In this document: piece by piece, positions 17,913 through 25,915 of the stretch
Numbering within the stretch: the first letter of the stretch is position 1
Layout of the letters: each line of letters begins with the position of its first letter
Assembly: GCF_024757985.1 (NCBI RefSeq)
Contig: NZ_CP103289.1
Location: 62,001 to 126,000, forward strand
Length of the DNA: 64,000 nucleotides
Direction of reading: 5' to 3'
DNA from: Cellulomonas sp. NS3
Lineage (GTDB): Bacteria > Actinomycetota > Actinomycetes > Actinomycetales > Cellulomonadaceae
The notes under the pieces: generated by a model
Database searches by the model: none
What the model was told of the DNA's origin: nothing
What the model saw: the letters and a program-made list of their open reading frames with translations, nothing else
Translations under genes and position numbers: made by a program

Positions 17913-18464
17913 ATGGCTGCCCGCTTCACCCCGCCCCCGAGCTGGCCGCCCGTCCCCGAGGGCTGGACGCCCCCGCCGGGCTGGCAGCCGGACCCGTCCT
18001 GGCCGCCCGCGCCGCTCGGGTGGGACTTCTACCCCGACGCGGCACCGGACGGGTCGGCCCCCGGCGCGCCGCCCGCCGGCTGGTCCAGCATCACGCTCGG
18101 CCACCCGGCGCAGGCGTTCATCTACGAGGCCTGCAGCCCCAAGATCTCGCTCGACGGGAACCTCGTCGCGCAGGGCTGGGGCACGCACCCGCTCCCCGTG
18201 ACGCCCGCCGACGCGACGCTGCGCGTCCACGTGCCCTACCTCGGCGGCAAGGCCGGCCGTGCGTCGGTCGTCCTGCCGGCCGGTGAGCGCGTCGAGCTGC
18301 GGTACGAGGCGCCGTCCGTGGTGTTCCTCAGGGGCGCGATCGCCGGTGGCGGGGAGAAGCCGCGCAGCGCGGGGTACCGCGGGGTCATGACGCTCAACTG
18401 GATCGCGATCGGCGTCGCGGTGGTCGCGGTGGTCGCCGTGGTGGCGACGATGGTCGGCGGATGA
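17913..18464 (+). CDS. PPxGW-motif protein with C-terminal membrane anchor
   Basis: A 183-residue protein. Residues 7-37 repeat the Pro/Trp motif found in the preceding gene (PPPSWPPVPEGW, then PPPGWQPDPSWPPAPLGW). Residues about 60-150 form a beta-rich domain with VELRYEAPSVVF near its end, and the last 25 residues are a transmembrane helix, so the protein is probably tail-anchored. ATG 17913 follows AAGGAG at 17901. Shared motifs and adjacency suggest that this gene and the two before it act together at the membrane; the role is unknown. Confidence 0.7.
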   Translation: MAARFTPPPSWPPVPEGWTPPPGWQPDPSWPPAPLGWDFYPDAAPDGSAPGAPPAGWSSITLGHPAQAFIYEACSPKISLDGNLVAQGWGTHPLPVTPADATLRVHVPYLGGKAGRASVVLPAGERVELRYEAPSVVFLRGAIAGGGEKPRSAGYRGVMTLNWIAIGVAVVAVVAVVATMVGG

Positions 18465-18625
18465 GGGCTGTCGCGGCGTCCGGAGGCACGCGCCTCGTCG
18501 TCGTACGGCCGCGCCGCGCACATCGGTGACCGCGTTCGCCGGGCGTGGCGGGGTCCGGTCGGGCTACGGTCGTCGTCTCGGGAACCGAGACTCCACGGGG
18601 GCTGCTGCGGAAGCGTGGGTGACTG

Positions 18626-18937
18626 ATGGGCGGCGTGATCTTCCTCCCCGACGGGCGTGACTGGTCGGTGTCCTCGTCGGTGTTCGCGTGGGTCGTCGAG
18701 ACGCTCGCCGACCGCGCGCAGGACCCAGGACTCGCCGGGCACCTGCGGACGATCGCGGACCACAACCTCGGGAGCCTCGCGCTCGAGGACGTCCCGCCGT
18801 GGCAGCGCGCCGAGCTCGCCGCGCTGATCCGCCAGCTCCCGTGGGTCGCGCGGGCGGCCCTGCCGGTGACCTCGTCGCGCGACGCGGTCGTCGCCCAGAT
18901 CAGCGAGCTCGCGGACCTGGTCGAGCAGCAGGGCTGA
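18626..18937 (+). CDS. Small hypothetical protein
   Basis: A 103-residue soluble protein beginning MGGVIFLPDGRDWSVSSSVFAWVVETLADRA, mostly helical, with no recognised motif. Codon use is like that of its neighbours, and the length and compact composition suggest a real gene. No clear Shine-Dalgarno is present. It may be an immunity-like or accessory protein, but nothing in the context shows this. The 200 bases after it contain no supportable gene. Confidence 0.6.
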   Translation: MGGVIFLPDGRDWSVSSSVFAWVVETLADRAQDPGLAGHLRTIADHNLGSLALEDVPPWQRAELAALIRQLPWVARAALPVTSSRDAVVAQISELADLVEQQG

Positions 18938-19141
18938 TCCCGGCCTCGCCAGGCGACGAGGCGCGCGCGCGGGCTCGCCGACCGCCTGTGGTCGGTCCTG
19001 ACGCTCGCCGACGCGTACGGGTCGACCTCGAGGCCGCGTCCACGTCGACGACGGACGGGCTCGACGCGCACCTGGCGGCGCGGCGGTGCGGGGCGTCGTG
19101 ACGCGGTTCGTGGCCGACCCGGGCGCCCACCGGACGGACGG

Positions 19142-20134
19142 TCAGACGACGGGCGCCGACCGCTCCTCGGCGGCGGCGAGGTCCGGGAACAGCCGCGCGA
19201 GGGCGTCGCGCGCGTGCTGCACCGCGAGGTCCTTGGCCTTCGCCTCGAGCATGACGTCGAGCGGCCCGGGAGCGCTGCGGAGCAGGTCGACGAGGTCGAA
19301 CGGGGAGATGAAGTCGGCGTGCGGCGTGAGCCTCGGGGTGACGGGGACGTGCTCGGTGCGGCGCGTCCCGGGCACCTTCCGGTCGACGTGCTCGAGGTCG
19401 ACGCGCGGGCTCGACAGGTGCACCTTGGGCCGCACGCCGGGCGCCCAGGTCCGGTAGGTCGCGGCGAGCGCCTCGGTGGGCGGCAGGGCGACCGAGCCGG
19501 GGGTCGAGCGGTGGTGGTGGTGGTCGTACGCGATGCGGACCCCGGTGCGGCGGTGCAGCTCGAGCGCGTCCGCGACGCCGAACGGACCGTCGTCGTTCTC
19601 CAGCGCGAGCCGCGCCTGCGCGCTCGGCGACAGCGTCTCGTAGGCGCGCGCCCAGCGGTCGAGCGCCGAGGGGCGGTCGCCGTAGAGGCCGCCCACGTGG
19701 ACGACGACGGCGGCCTCGGGACCCTGCCCGAGCGCGTCGAGCAGCGCGGTGTCCTGCTCGAGGTCCGCGACCGACCGTGCCGTGAGGCCGGGGTCCGCGG
19801 AGTTGATCACGGTGTACTGACCGGGGTGCGTGGACAGGCGCAGGCCCTGCTCCCGGGCCCGGGCACCCAGCGCGTCGAGCCGGTCGCGGCACTCGTCGAG
19901 CTGGCGCCGGTAGTGCAGCTGCGGCAGGTCGGGGTGCGTGCCGTACGGGATCGTCTGGCTCGAGAGCCGGAACACGGTGACGTCGATGGTCCGCAGGTGG
20001 TCGAGCACCGCGTCGAGCAGCTCGAGCGAGCGGGACAGGTGCGGGCCGCTCTGCCACCGTCGGGCGTCGGCGGAGGCGAGCCCGCCCGCGCCGAGCACCT
20101 TGACGGGGAAGCCGAGCCGGTAGGGGTAGGTCAC
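19142..20134 (-). CDS. uvsE: UV damage endonuclease UvsE
   Basis: A 330-residue UV damage endonuclease of the UVDE TIM-barrel family, which nicks DNA 5' to cyclobutane dimers and 6-4 photoproducts and so starts an alternative excision repair. Landmarks are the N-terminus YRLGFPVKVLG, RRWQSGPHL, RLSTHPGQYTVINS, VVHVGG, LALENDDGPF, the histidine cluster YDHHHH, and PKVHLSSPR; the His, Glu and Asp residues bind the metal cluster. The GTG at 20134 puts the start just before the conserved strand; an ATG further upstream adds 26 non-conserved residues. The gene is monocistronic. Confidence 0.93.
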   Translation of the reverse strand: MTYPYRLGFPVKVLGAGGLASADARRWQSGPHLSRSLELLDAVLDHLRTIDVTVFRLSSQTIPYGTHPDLPQLHYRRQLDECRDRLDALGARAREQGLRLSTHPGQYTVINSADPGLTARSVADLEQDTALLDALGQGPEAAVVVHVGGLYGDRPSALDRWARAYETLSPSAQARLALENDDGPFGVADALELHRRTGVRIAYDHHHHRSTPGSVALPPTEALAATYRTWAPGVRPKVHLSSPRVDLEHVDRKVPGTRRTEHVPVTPRLTPHADFISPFDLVDLLRSAPGPLDVMLEAKAKDLAVQHARDALARLFPDLAAAEERSAPVV

Positions 20135-20242
20135 CGGTCCATGGTCGGTGCGGTGTCCGGGCTGCGCGCGTCGGCGGGCCGGGCCCCGTGGAGCCCGGCC
20201 CGCTGCGTCCACGACCGTCGGGCGACCGCGAGGTGCGGCCGG

Positions 20243-20731
20243 TCAGCCCTCCGCGAGGATCGTGTCGATCTGCCCCATCGCGCCGGTGAGGCCCTCGACC
20301 ATGCCCATCTCGACGAGCTGCTGCATCTGCTCGGCGGTCTGGAAGCGCGAGGTCACGGTCATGCGCGTGCCCTCGGGGATCTCCTCGAGGACGACCTGCG
20401 CGCGCAGCGTCGGCATCGAGTCGCTCGGGTTCCCCTCGTCGTCCGAGAAGCCGTCCTCGAAGGCGAGCGACCACGGCTCGTCGACCGAGTCGAAGCGCCA
20501 CCAGCCCCGCGCCTTCTCCCCGTCGGGACCGGTCATGTAGTACGTCGCGCGGCCGCCGACGGTGAGGTCGTGGTCGACGAACGTCGCCGGCCACGTCGGC
20601 GGGCCCCACCAGCGCTCGAGCTGGCGCGGGTCGGACCAGAGCTGCCACACGCGCGCGGGCGGTGCGGCGAGGTCGGCGACGATGCTGAGGCTGAGCGCCT
20701 CCTCGTCCTTGGTGGTGCTGACGACCGTCAT
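20243..20731 (-). CDS. SRPBCC / AHSA1-like protein
   Basis: A 162-residue START/Bet-v-1-fold protein (AHSA1 family). LSIVADLAAPPARVWQLWSDPRQLERWWGPPTWPATF is the classic N-terminal signature, followed by GGRATYYMTGPDGEKARGWWRF and a C-terminal helix. Such proteins have a deep hydrophobic pocket; the ligand is unknown. It is translated from an ATG overlapping the stop of the upstream ArsR-type gene, a very common pairing in actinobacteria in which the regulator controls the SRPBCC protein. Confidence 0.9.
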   Translation of the reverse strand: MTVVSTTKDEEALSLSIVADLAAPPARVWQLWSDPRQLERWWGPPTWPATFVDHDLTVGGRATYYMTGPDGEKARGWWRFDSVDEPWSLAFEDGFSDDEGNPSDSMPTLRAQVVLEEIPEGTRMTVTSRFQTAEQMQQLVEMGMVEGLTGAMGQIDTILAEG

Positions 20732-21078
20732 CGGACGTCTCCTTCGGGTGGGAGGGCGAGGAGGTCCTCGATGCGGCCGATGCGGTCGCGCCAGAGCTCC
20801 TCGTAGACGTCGAGCAGCCGCACGGCTGCCCGGATGGTGCCGATGTCGCCGCGCACGATCTGCTCCCGTCCGCGGCGCTCCTTGCTGACGAGGCCGGCCC
20901 GTTCGAGGACGGCGACGTGCTTCTGCACCGCCGCGAAGCTCATCGCGTAGCTGCGGGCGAGCGTCGAGACCGAGGCCTCGGAGCCCATCACGCGTCGCAC
21001 GATGTCGCGGCGCGTCGCGTCGGCGAGCGCCCCGAAGAGGCGGTCCACGTCGTCGTCGTCCGGCCTACCTACAACCAT
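20728..21078 (-). CDS. ArsR-family winged-helix repressor
   Basis: A 116-residue ArsR/SmtB-like regulator. The helix-turn-helix is LFGALADATRRDIVRRVMGSEASVSTLARSYAMSFAAVQKHVAVLERAGLVSKERRGRE (about 14-72). It lacks the metal-binding ELCVCD motif, so it belongs to the non-metal subgroup that is usually paired with AHSA1 genes. It overlaps the downstream gene by four bases. A palindrome, TACAAC-N6-GTTGTA, covers the start codon, so it should repress itself and its partner. Confidence 0.92.
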   Translation of the reverse strand: MVVGRPDDDDVDRLFGALADATRRDIVRRVMGSEASVSTLARSYAMSFAAVQKHVAVLERAGLVSKERRGREQIVRGDIGTIRAAVRLLDVYEELWRDRIGRIEDLLALPPEGDVR

Positions 21079-21092
21079 AAAGTTGTACGTTA
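21070..21092 (-). promoter_or_regulatory. Operator and promoter at the ArsR start codon
   Basis: TACAAC (21070-21075) and GTTGTA (21082-21087) form a perfect 6-bp inverted repeat whose 6-base spacer includes the ATG. On the minus strand TAACGT (21092-21087) fits a -10 box, ending 9 bases before the start codon, so the mRNA would have almost no leader and the operator would overlap the transcription start. Confidence 0.65.
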
Positions 21093-21207
21093 GTCGCCGA
21101 CGGCACTGCGCACAAGAGTGCGCGCCCGGGGCAGGCCGACGGCTCCACCGCGGCCGCGCGGCACGTCGATCGCCGCGGGTCCGAGCGCGCAGCCGTTCCG
21201 GCGGGCG

Positions 21208-21903
21208 CTAGGGCCGCGCCGCCTCGGCCGCGTCCGCCCACGCCCGCCCCGCCTGCTCGCCGAGCTCGTGCTCGGCGAGCAGCGCGCCCGCGGCGGCGAG
21301 GTCGGGCGTCGCGTCCCCTCCCGTGCGCACCGTGAGCTCCGCGCGGTAGAGCAGCGCCTCGAACACCTCGATCGGCGGGGCGTCAGCGAACCGGACGAGC
21401 CCCGCGTCGAGCACCGCGATCGCCTGCGCGTCGTCACCGCGCGCGTCCCCCTGGCGTGCGGCGACGTCGATCACCCGGCCCAGCCCGGATCGCCGCTCCG
21501 TCACCTCGTCCTCGGACGAACCCGCCCGGTAGAAGCGGAGCCAGTTGCCGCCGACGTCCACCACCGAGAAGCCGGTCGCGGTGCCGGCCTTGCGCCGCGG
21601 TGGGAGCAGGCGCGGGATGCCCTTGACCGGGACCCTGCCGAATCGCGCCCGCAGTCCGGCCGTGAAGGCGGCGTGGCGCTCGCCGGGATCTGCGACCGTG
21701 ATGATGGCGTTGCCGTACGAGGTCGCCGGGTCGAAGCCGTCCATGGCGAACAGGTGGATCGCGATGTCGTCCAGCTCGACGACCGCGTAGGGGTTGGGGC
21801 GGCGCTGCTGGAACGTGACGGTGAACCCGAGCGCGCCGTAGAACGCCAGCGCGTCATCCAGGTCGGCGCACGGCAACGCGGGATACGTGCGTTCGCCCGC
21901 CAT
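21208..21903 (-). CDS. VOC (glyoxalase/bleomycin-resistance) protein with helical tail
   Basis: A 231-residue protein. Residues 1-125 form a VOC-fold domain (TYPALPCADLDDALAFYGALGFTVTFQQRRPNPYAVVELDDIAIHLFAM, later VDVGGNWLRFYR), as in bleomycin-resistance proteins and small dioxygenases. Residues about 135-231 are an Ala-rich helical extension reminiscent of a TPR pair (DAQAIAVLDAGLVRF, VFEALLYRAELTVR), absent from ordinary 120-residue VOC proteins. The metal ligands are not obvious, so a binding rather than catalytic role is possible. The gene is monocistronic. Confidence 0.82.
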   Translation of the reverse strand: MAGERTYPALPCADLDDALAFYGALGFTVTFQQRRPNPYAVVELDDIAIHLFAMDGFDPATSYGNAIITVADPGERHAAFTAGLRARFGRVPVKGIPRLLPPRRKAGTATGFSVVDVGGNWLRFYRAGSSEDEVTERRSGLGRVIDVAARQGDARGDDAQAIAVLDAGLVRFADAPPIEVFEALLYRAELTVRTGGDATPDLAAAGALLAEHELGEQAGRAWADAAEAARP

Positions 21904-21936
21904 TCGGTCCCCTTCGCCGCCGCGCCGCGCCGCGGG

Positions 21937-22080
21937 TCACATGTTCATCATGCTGCCGGGGTCGTCGTCGGACCCGACCTCCGGGAAGGACCGCGCGTCC
22001 TCCTCGGTCGTCTCCTCCTCGGCCAGGATCTCGTCGACCGTGTCGTCCGCCTCGGGCGTGCGGTCGGTGCTCTCGCTCAT
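21937..22080 (-). CDS. Small acidic protein (47 residues)
   Basis: A 47-residue, strongly acidic peptide (MSESTDRTPEADDTVDEILAEE...) ending DPGSMMNM. The evidence that it is real is the excellent ribosome site (GGAGGAGG, 7 bases from ATG 22080) and the coding-like third-position GC. Low complexity and high charge suggest intrinsic disorder. No family is recognised. It sits between the VOC gene (same strand) and a divergent membrane protein. Confidence 0.55.
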   Translation of the reverse strand: MSESTDRTPEADDTVDEILAEEETTEEDARSFPEVGSDDDPGSMMNM

Positions 22081-22273
22081 CGTGACCTCCTCCTCGGGTG
22101 GGCCGCGGGGCACGGCCCACCGCCAGGCTAGGCACGCGCCCGGTCCGGCGCCGGTCGAGACGACCGCCGTCCCGCCGGGCTCCGCAGGTCCCGTCGTCCA
22201 CCCGCGCCACCCCACCCCCGGGGCGAGGCCGGTTCGCAGAGCGCGCCCGCGAGGCCGAACGCATACTGGCGCC

Positions 22274-23176
22274 ATGGCGACGGAGCGGGAGACCTACCGC
22301 TACCTGCGGCTCGCCACGATCGTCCTCCTCGTGATGCTCGCGGCGGCCGTGGTCGGACAGGCGGTCGCGGCGGGCTGCTGGCAGACGTCGATCAGCGCCT
22401 ACTACTGGACGGCCGCGCACGGGGTCGTCGTCGGGTCGCTGTGCGCGCTCGGCGCGTGCCTCGTCGTCTACCGCGGGAGCTCCGACACCGAGGACGTCGT
22501 GCTCGGCATCTCCGGCTACCTCGCGTTCGTCGTCGCGATGGTCCCGGTGCGGCCCGAGCCGCTGTGCGGGGGCCCGGGGCTGCCGGCGTGGGACGTGAGC
22601 GCGAGCGTGCGCAACAACGTCGGCGCCGTGCTCGTCGCCGCGGCGCTCACCGAGCTCCTCGCCTACCTGATCGGGCGGCGCGCGCGCCCGACCCGCGAGC
22701 TCGACGGGCCCGGCCGGTTCTGGCGGTGGGTCCGCTGGGCCGTCCTCGGCGCGGTGGCCGCGGCGTACGTGCTCGCACCCGAGCGGCTCGAGCGGCACGG
22801 GCACTACGGTGCGGCGCTGGTCATGTTCGCAGGCATCGTCGTCGTGGTGGTCGCCAACGCGTTCTCGTCGCGGCGGGAGGAGCCGTCGTCGCGCTTCTCG
22901 ACGGCGTACTGGGTCGTGGCGGCGTCGATGGTGCTGACGCTCGTCGTCGAGCTGGTGCTGCGGCAGGGCGAGGGCGGCGCCGAGCGCGGGGTCCTGCTGG
23001 TCGAGGCGCTGCTCGTGCTGGAGTTCGCAGCCTTCTGGGCCGTGCAGACCGTCGAGCTGTGGGGCTACCCGACGCGGACCGAGCGCGTGCAGGGCCTCCG
23101 CAGCCAGGCGCTCGCGCCCGACGCCGCCGTGGACCGTACGGGCGCCCACCTCGCGCCGGCCCCGCACGGCGGCTGA
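22274..23176 (+). CDS. Multi-pass membrane protein of unknown function
   Basis: A 300-residue integral membrane protein with seven or eight predicted helices. Its N-terminus (YRYLRLATIVLLVMLAAAVV) and the ISAYYWTAAHGVVVGSLCALGACLVVYRGSSDTEDVVLGISGYLAF stretch recur in actinobacterial hypothetical proteins. ATG 22274 gives a short polar leader followed directly by the first helix. The 30-residue C-terminal tail is hydrophilic. No catalytic or transport signature is visible, and no operon partner. Confidence 0.75.
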   Translation: MATERETYRYLRLATIVLLVMLAAAVVGQAVAAGCWQTSISAYYWTAAHGVVVGSLCALGACLVVYRGSSDTEDVVLGISGYLAFVVAMVPVRPEPLCGGPGLPAWDVSASVRNNVGAVLVAAALTELLAYLIGRRARPTRELDGPGRFWRWVRWAVLGAVAAAYVLAPERLERHGHYGAALVMFAGIVVVVVANAFSSRREEPSSRFSTAYWVVAASMVLTLVVELVLRQGEGGAERGVLLVEALLVLEFAAFWAVQTVELWGYPTRTERVQGLRSQALAPDAAVDRTGAHLAPAPHGG

Positions 23177-23215
23177 CCGGGTGCGCTCGCGGCCCTCGTC
23201 AGGCATCGTGCACGT

Positions 23216-24463
23216 GTGACGACTCACTCGAACGGGTTAACGGAGACCACGCCCGCGCCCGGCTGCCCGGTCCGCAAGCTGACCCGCCCGGACGACGCCG
23301 CGCTGCCCGCGCTCGAGCTCAGCACCACGGGCGACGAGCCGCGCTGGGTCGTGCGGACCTTCGACGTCGCCCGGGAGGTCCTGCGTGCGTCCGAGGGGGT
23401 CCGGCAGGCCGGCTTCGGCGGGGACCGGATCCACCGTGCCGGGCCCCGCATGCGGCCGCCGATCCTCTACCTCGAGGGTCAGGAGCACCACACGCAGCGG
23501 CGGGCCGCCGCCCGGCTCTTCGCGCCCAAGGTCACCGAGGACTACCGCGACCTCATGGAGGAGGTCAGCGAGCGGCTCGTGGGGAGCATCGGGACGCGCC
23601 GCCCGGTCGACCTCAGCCGGCTGTCGCTGCTCATGGCGGTGCACGTCGCCGGGCGGGTCATCGGCCTGACGAGCTCGTCGGTGCGGGGCATGAGCCGCCG
23701 CCTCGACGCGTTCTTCGCGGGCGACTCGACCGAGAAGGTCACCGACCTCGGCTCGCTCGTGCGCTCGCTGCGCCGCAACTCGGCGCTCGCGCGGTTCCAC
23801 TGGTTCGACGTCCGGCCCGCGATCCGCGCGCACCGCCGCCGCGCCGCCGCGGGCGCACCCGGGCAGGACGACGTGATCGCCCAGCTCGTCGAGCAGGGCT
23901 TCAGCGACCTGGACATCCTCACCGAGTGCGTCACGTACGGCGCCGCGGGGATGGCGACGACGCGCGAGTTCATCACCGTCGCCGTCTGGCACCTGCTCGA
24001 CGACCCCGCGCTGCTCGCCCGGTACCGCGCGGCCGGCCGGGAGGAGCGCCTCGCGATCCTCGACGAGACCCTCCGGCTCGAGCCCGTCGTCGGGCACCTG
24101 TACCGCCGGACCACCGCGCCGCTGACCCTCACCGGCCCCGACGGCCCGGTCGACCTCCCCGAGGGCACGCTGATCGACGTCGACATCCGCGCGGTCAACG
24201 CCGAGCACTCCGTCGTCGGCGACGACCCCCTCGGGCTGTGCCCCGGCCGTGACCTGCCGCGCGGCGTGCCCGCGACCCTGATGAGCTTCGGCGACGGCCA
24301 CCACCGCTGCCCCGGCGCGCCGCTCGCGATCATGGAGACGGAGGTCTTCGTGACCACGCTGCTGCGCCGAGACGTGGTCGCCGACGGGCCGCCGAACGTC
24401 CGGTGGAACGAGGTCACGCAGGGCTACGACCTCGACCGGTTCCTCGTGCGCGTCCGGGGCTGA
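23216..24463 (+). CDS. Cytochrome P450
   Basis: A 415-residue soluble bacterial cytochrome P450. The I-helix oxygen-binding motif is AGMATT (244-249), the K-helix ExxR is Glu284/Arg287 (DETLRLEP), and the haem loop SFGDGHHRCPGAP places the cysteine ligand at Cys365. It is not fused to a reductase and no ferredoxin gene is adjacent, so electrons must come from elsewhere. The substrate is unknown. GTG 23216 starts the frame; the next gene is convergent, 19 bases after the stop. Confidence 0.95.
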   Translation: MTTHSNGLTETTPAPGCPVRKLTRPDDAALPALELSTTGDEPRWVVRTFDVAREVLRASEGVRQAGFGGDRIHRAGPRMRPPILYLEGQEHHTQRRAAARLFAPKVTEDYRDLMEEVSERLVGSIGTRRPVDLSRLSLLMAVHVAGRVIGLTSSSVRGMSRRLDAFFAGDSTEKVTDLGSLVRSLRRNSALARFHWFDVRPAIRAHRRRAAAGAPGQDDVIAQLVEQGFSDLDILTECVTYGAAGMATTREFITVAVWHLLDDPALLARYRAAGREERLAILDETLRLEPVVGHLYRRTTAPLTLTGPDGPVDLPEGTLIDVDIRAVNAEHSVVGDDPLGLCPGRDLPRGVPATLMSFGDGHHRCPGAPLAIMETEVFVTTLLRRDVVADGPPNVRWNEVTQGYDLDRFLVRVRG

Positions 24464-24482
24464 GCCCGGCCGCGCCGGCCCC

Positions 24483-25337
24483 TCAGCCCGCGTCGAGCAC
24501 CTCGCGCAGCCGCCGCGCGAAGGCCTCCGGGTGCTCGGCGAAGCCCACGTGGTCGCCGGGGAACCGTGCCGGCTCGACGCCGAGCTGCTGCGCGAGCGCC
24601 GTCGACGTGAGGTCGCACAGCTGACCGGTCGACTCCTCGCCGATGCCCACGACGACGCGCGGCGTCCCGGTGCGCAGGGCCACGACGTCGGGGACCCACC
24701 GGGTCGTCGCACGCAGCTCGTGCAGGAAGAACCGGCGCTCGTCCGCGACCTCCTGCGGGTCGCGCCCGGCGAACCCGTCCGCCGGCTCGGGCTGCGCACC
24801 CGACGGCCCGTCCTCGCCTGCCTCGTCGAGGCCGGCCTCCGCGAGGAACAGCGCCCACGCGGCCCCCGGTCCGTCCGAGACGTACGTCGCGATCATGCGG
24901 TCCGTGGCGGCGCGGCGGTGCTCGCGGTCGTCGAGCAGCTCCGCGAGCGGAGGCTCGTGCGCGACGACCGTGCGGACCTGCTCGGGGTGTGCCTGCGCGA
25001 GCGCGAGGGCCGTCACGGCGCCGCCGCTCGACCCGACGACGACCGCGGGCCCGGCGCCGAGGTGCGCGAGGAGGCGCGAGAGGTCGTCGGCGCGGAGCTC
25101 GGGGGTCGAGTCCTGCTCGGGGTCGTCGAGCGGGCTGCGGCCGATGCCGCGCGGGTCCGTCGTCAGCACGGTGTGGTCCGCGGCGAGGAGCTCCGCGAGC
25201 GGCGTGAACGGGCGCGCGTCCGTCGGGGACCCGACGAGGACCACGACGGGCCCGTCGCCGCGCACCTCGTAGTGCAGCCGGACGCCCGGTGCGTCCAGGG
25301 TCCCGGTGGTCACGGGCGCTGAGGTGGTGCGGGCCAT
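24483..25337 (-). CDS. Alpha/beta hydrolase
   Basis: A 284-residue alpha/beta-hydrolase-fold enzyme. It shows the oxyanion region VVLVGSPTDARPF, the DPRGIGRS turn, the nucleophile elbow VVGSSGGAVTALALA (Ser in GSSGG, near residue 104) and the C-terminal catalytic histidine in FPGDHVGFAEHPEAFARRL. It is probably an esterase or related hydrolase; the substrate is unknown. ATG 25337 is chosen because GGAGGA lies just upstream; a longer frame adds 12 residues. Convergent with the P450 gene. Confidence 0.9.
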   Translation of the reverse strand: MARTTSAPVTTGTLDAPGVRLHYEVRGDGPVVVLVGSPTDARPFTPLAELLAADHTVLTTDPRGIGRSPLDDPEQDSTPELRADDLSRLLAHLGAGPAVVVGSSGGAVTALALAQAHPEQVRTVVAHEPPLAELLDDREHRRAATDRMIATYVSDGPGAAWALFLAEAGLDEAGEDGPSGAQPEPADGFAGRDPQEVADERRFFLHELRATTRWVPDVVALRTGTPRVVVGIGEESTGQLCDLTSTALAQQLGVEPARFPGDHVGFAEHPEAFARRLREVLDAG

Positions 25338-25566
25338 GGGGTCCTCCGGTGGGTGACGGCGCGACGACGGCACGGTCGGGTGCGGTCGAGGGGTGGACCG
25401 GCCGTGGGGCCCGGACTCATCGCGGCGCGGCCGCGCGCCTCTCGGCCGATCCGGGTGGGTTCAGTACGGTATGTCCGCTCGGGACACCACGGGGGATCGA
25501 CGGAAGACGGCGGATCATGCGGATCGCGGGGAGCTCGAGGTTCGACGCACGACCGGGGGCGACGCG

Positions 25567-25764
25567 ATGAGCGTCGTCACCGTCGCGGTGCTGCTGGGGA
25601 TCATCGTCGTCCTGCTGATGCGCTCACGGCAGGTGCGCGCGGAGATCGCGGTGGTCTGCATCCTGTTCGGGCTCGTGCTCGGGGCCACGCCCGCGGGGCC
25701 CGCGGTGCGCCAGTTCCTCGAGTTCATCGGGGAGTGGATCTGGACGCTGCTGCAGACGTGGTGA
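25567..25764 (+). CDS. Small membrane protein (65 residues)
   Basis: A 65-residue protein with two predicted membrane helices (VVTVAVLLGIIVVLLM and EIAVVCILFGLVLGATPAGPAV) separated by a basic RSRQVRAE turn and ending FIGEWIWTLLQTW. Similar short proteins occur in Streptomyces and relatives without known function. The start ATG lacks a strong ribosome site. Its coherent hydrophobicity pattern supports a real gene. Confidence 0.65.
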   Translation: MSVVTVAVLLGIIVVLLMRSRQVRAEIAVVCILFGLVLGATPAGPAVRQFLEFIGEWIWTLLQTW

Positions 25765-25915
25765 CGACCCGGCGCTGACGCACGCGGTGCGGCCCCCGGG
25801 GCGGTTGCACCTTTCGATGCAGTCCCAGGATCGCCATCCTGCGCCCGGCGCGGGCGGGGGGCCCGGCTTCCTAGCGTCGTCACGTCAGCACGACGTCGAC
25901 GAGAGGGGCCCTGTC

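Noticed and set aside
18938-19141. Possible decayed coding remnant after the 103-residue hypothetical gene
   Set aside because: Short stretches look codon-like, but no frame gives a recognisable protein and I could not identify a parent family.
23216-24463. P450 as part of the afsA-linked hormone pathway (as in avenolide)
   Set aside because: It is 19 kb away, lies in a separate transcription unit and lacks the shared promoter element.
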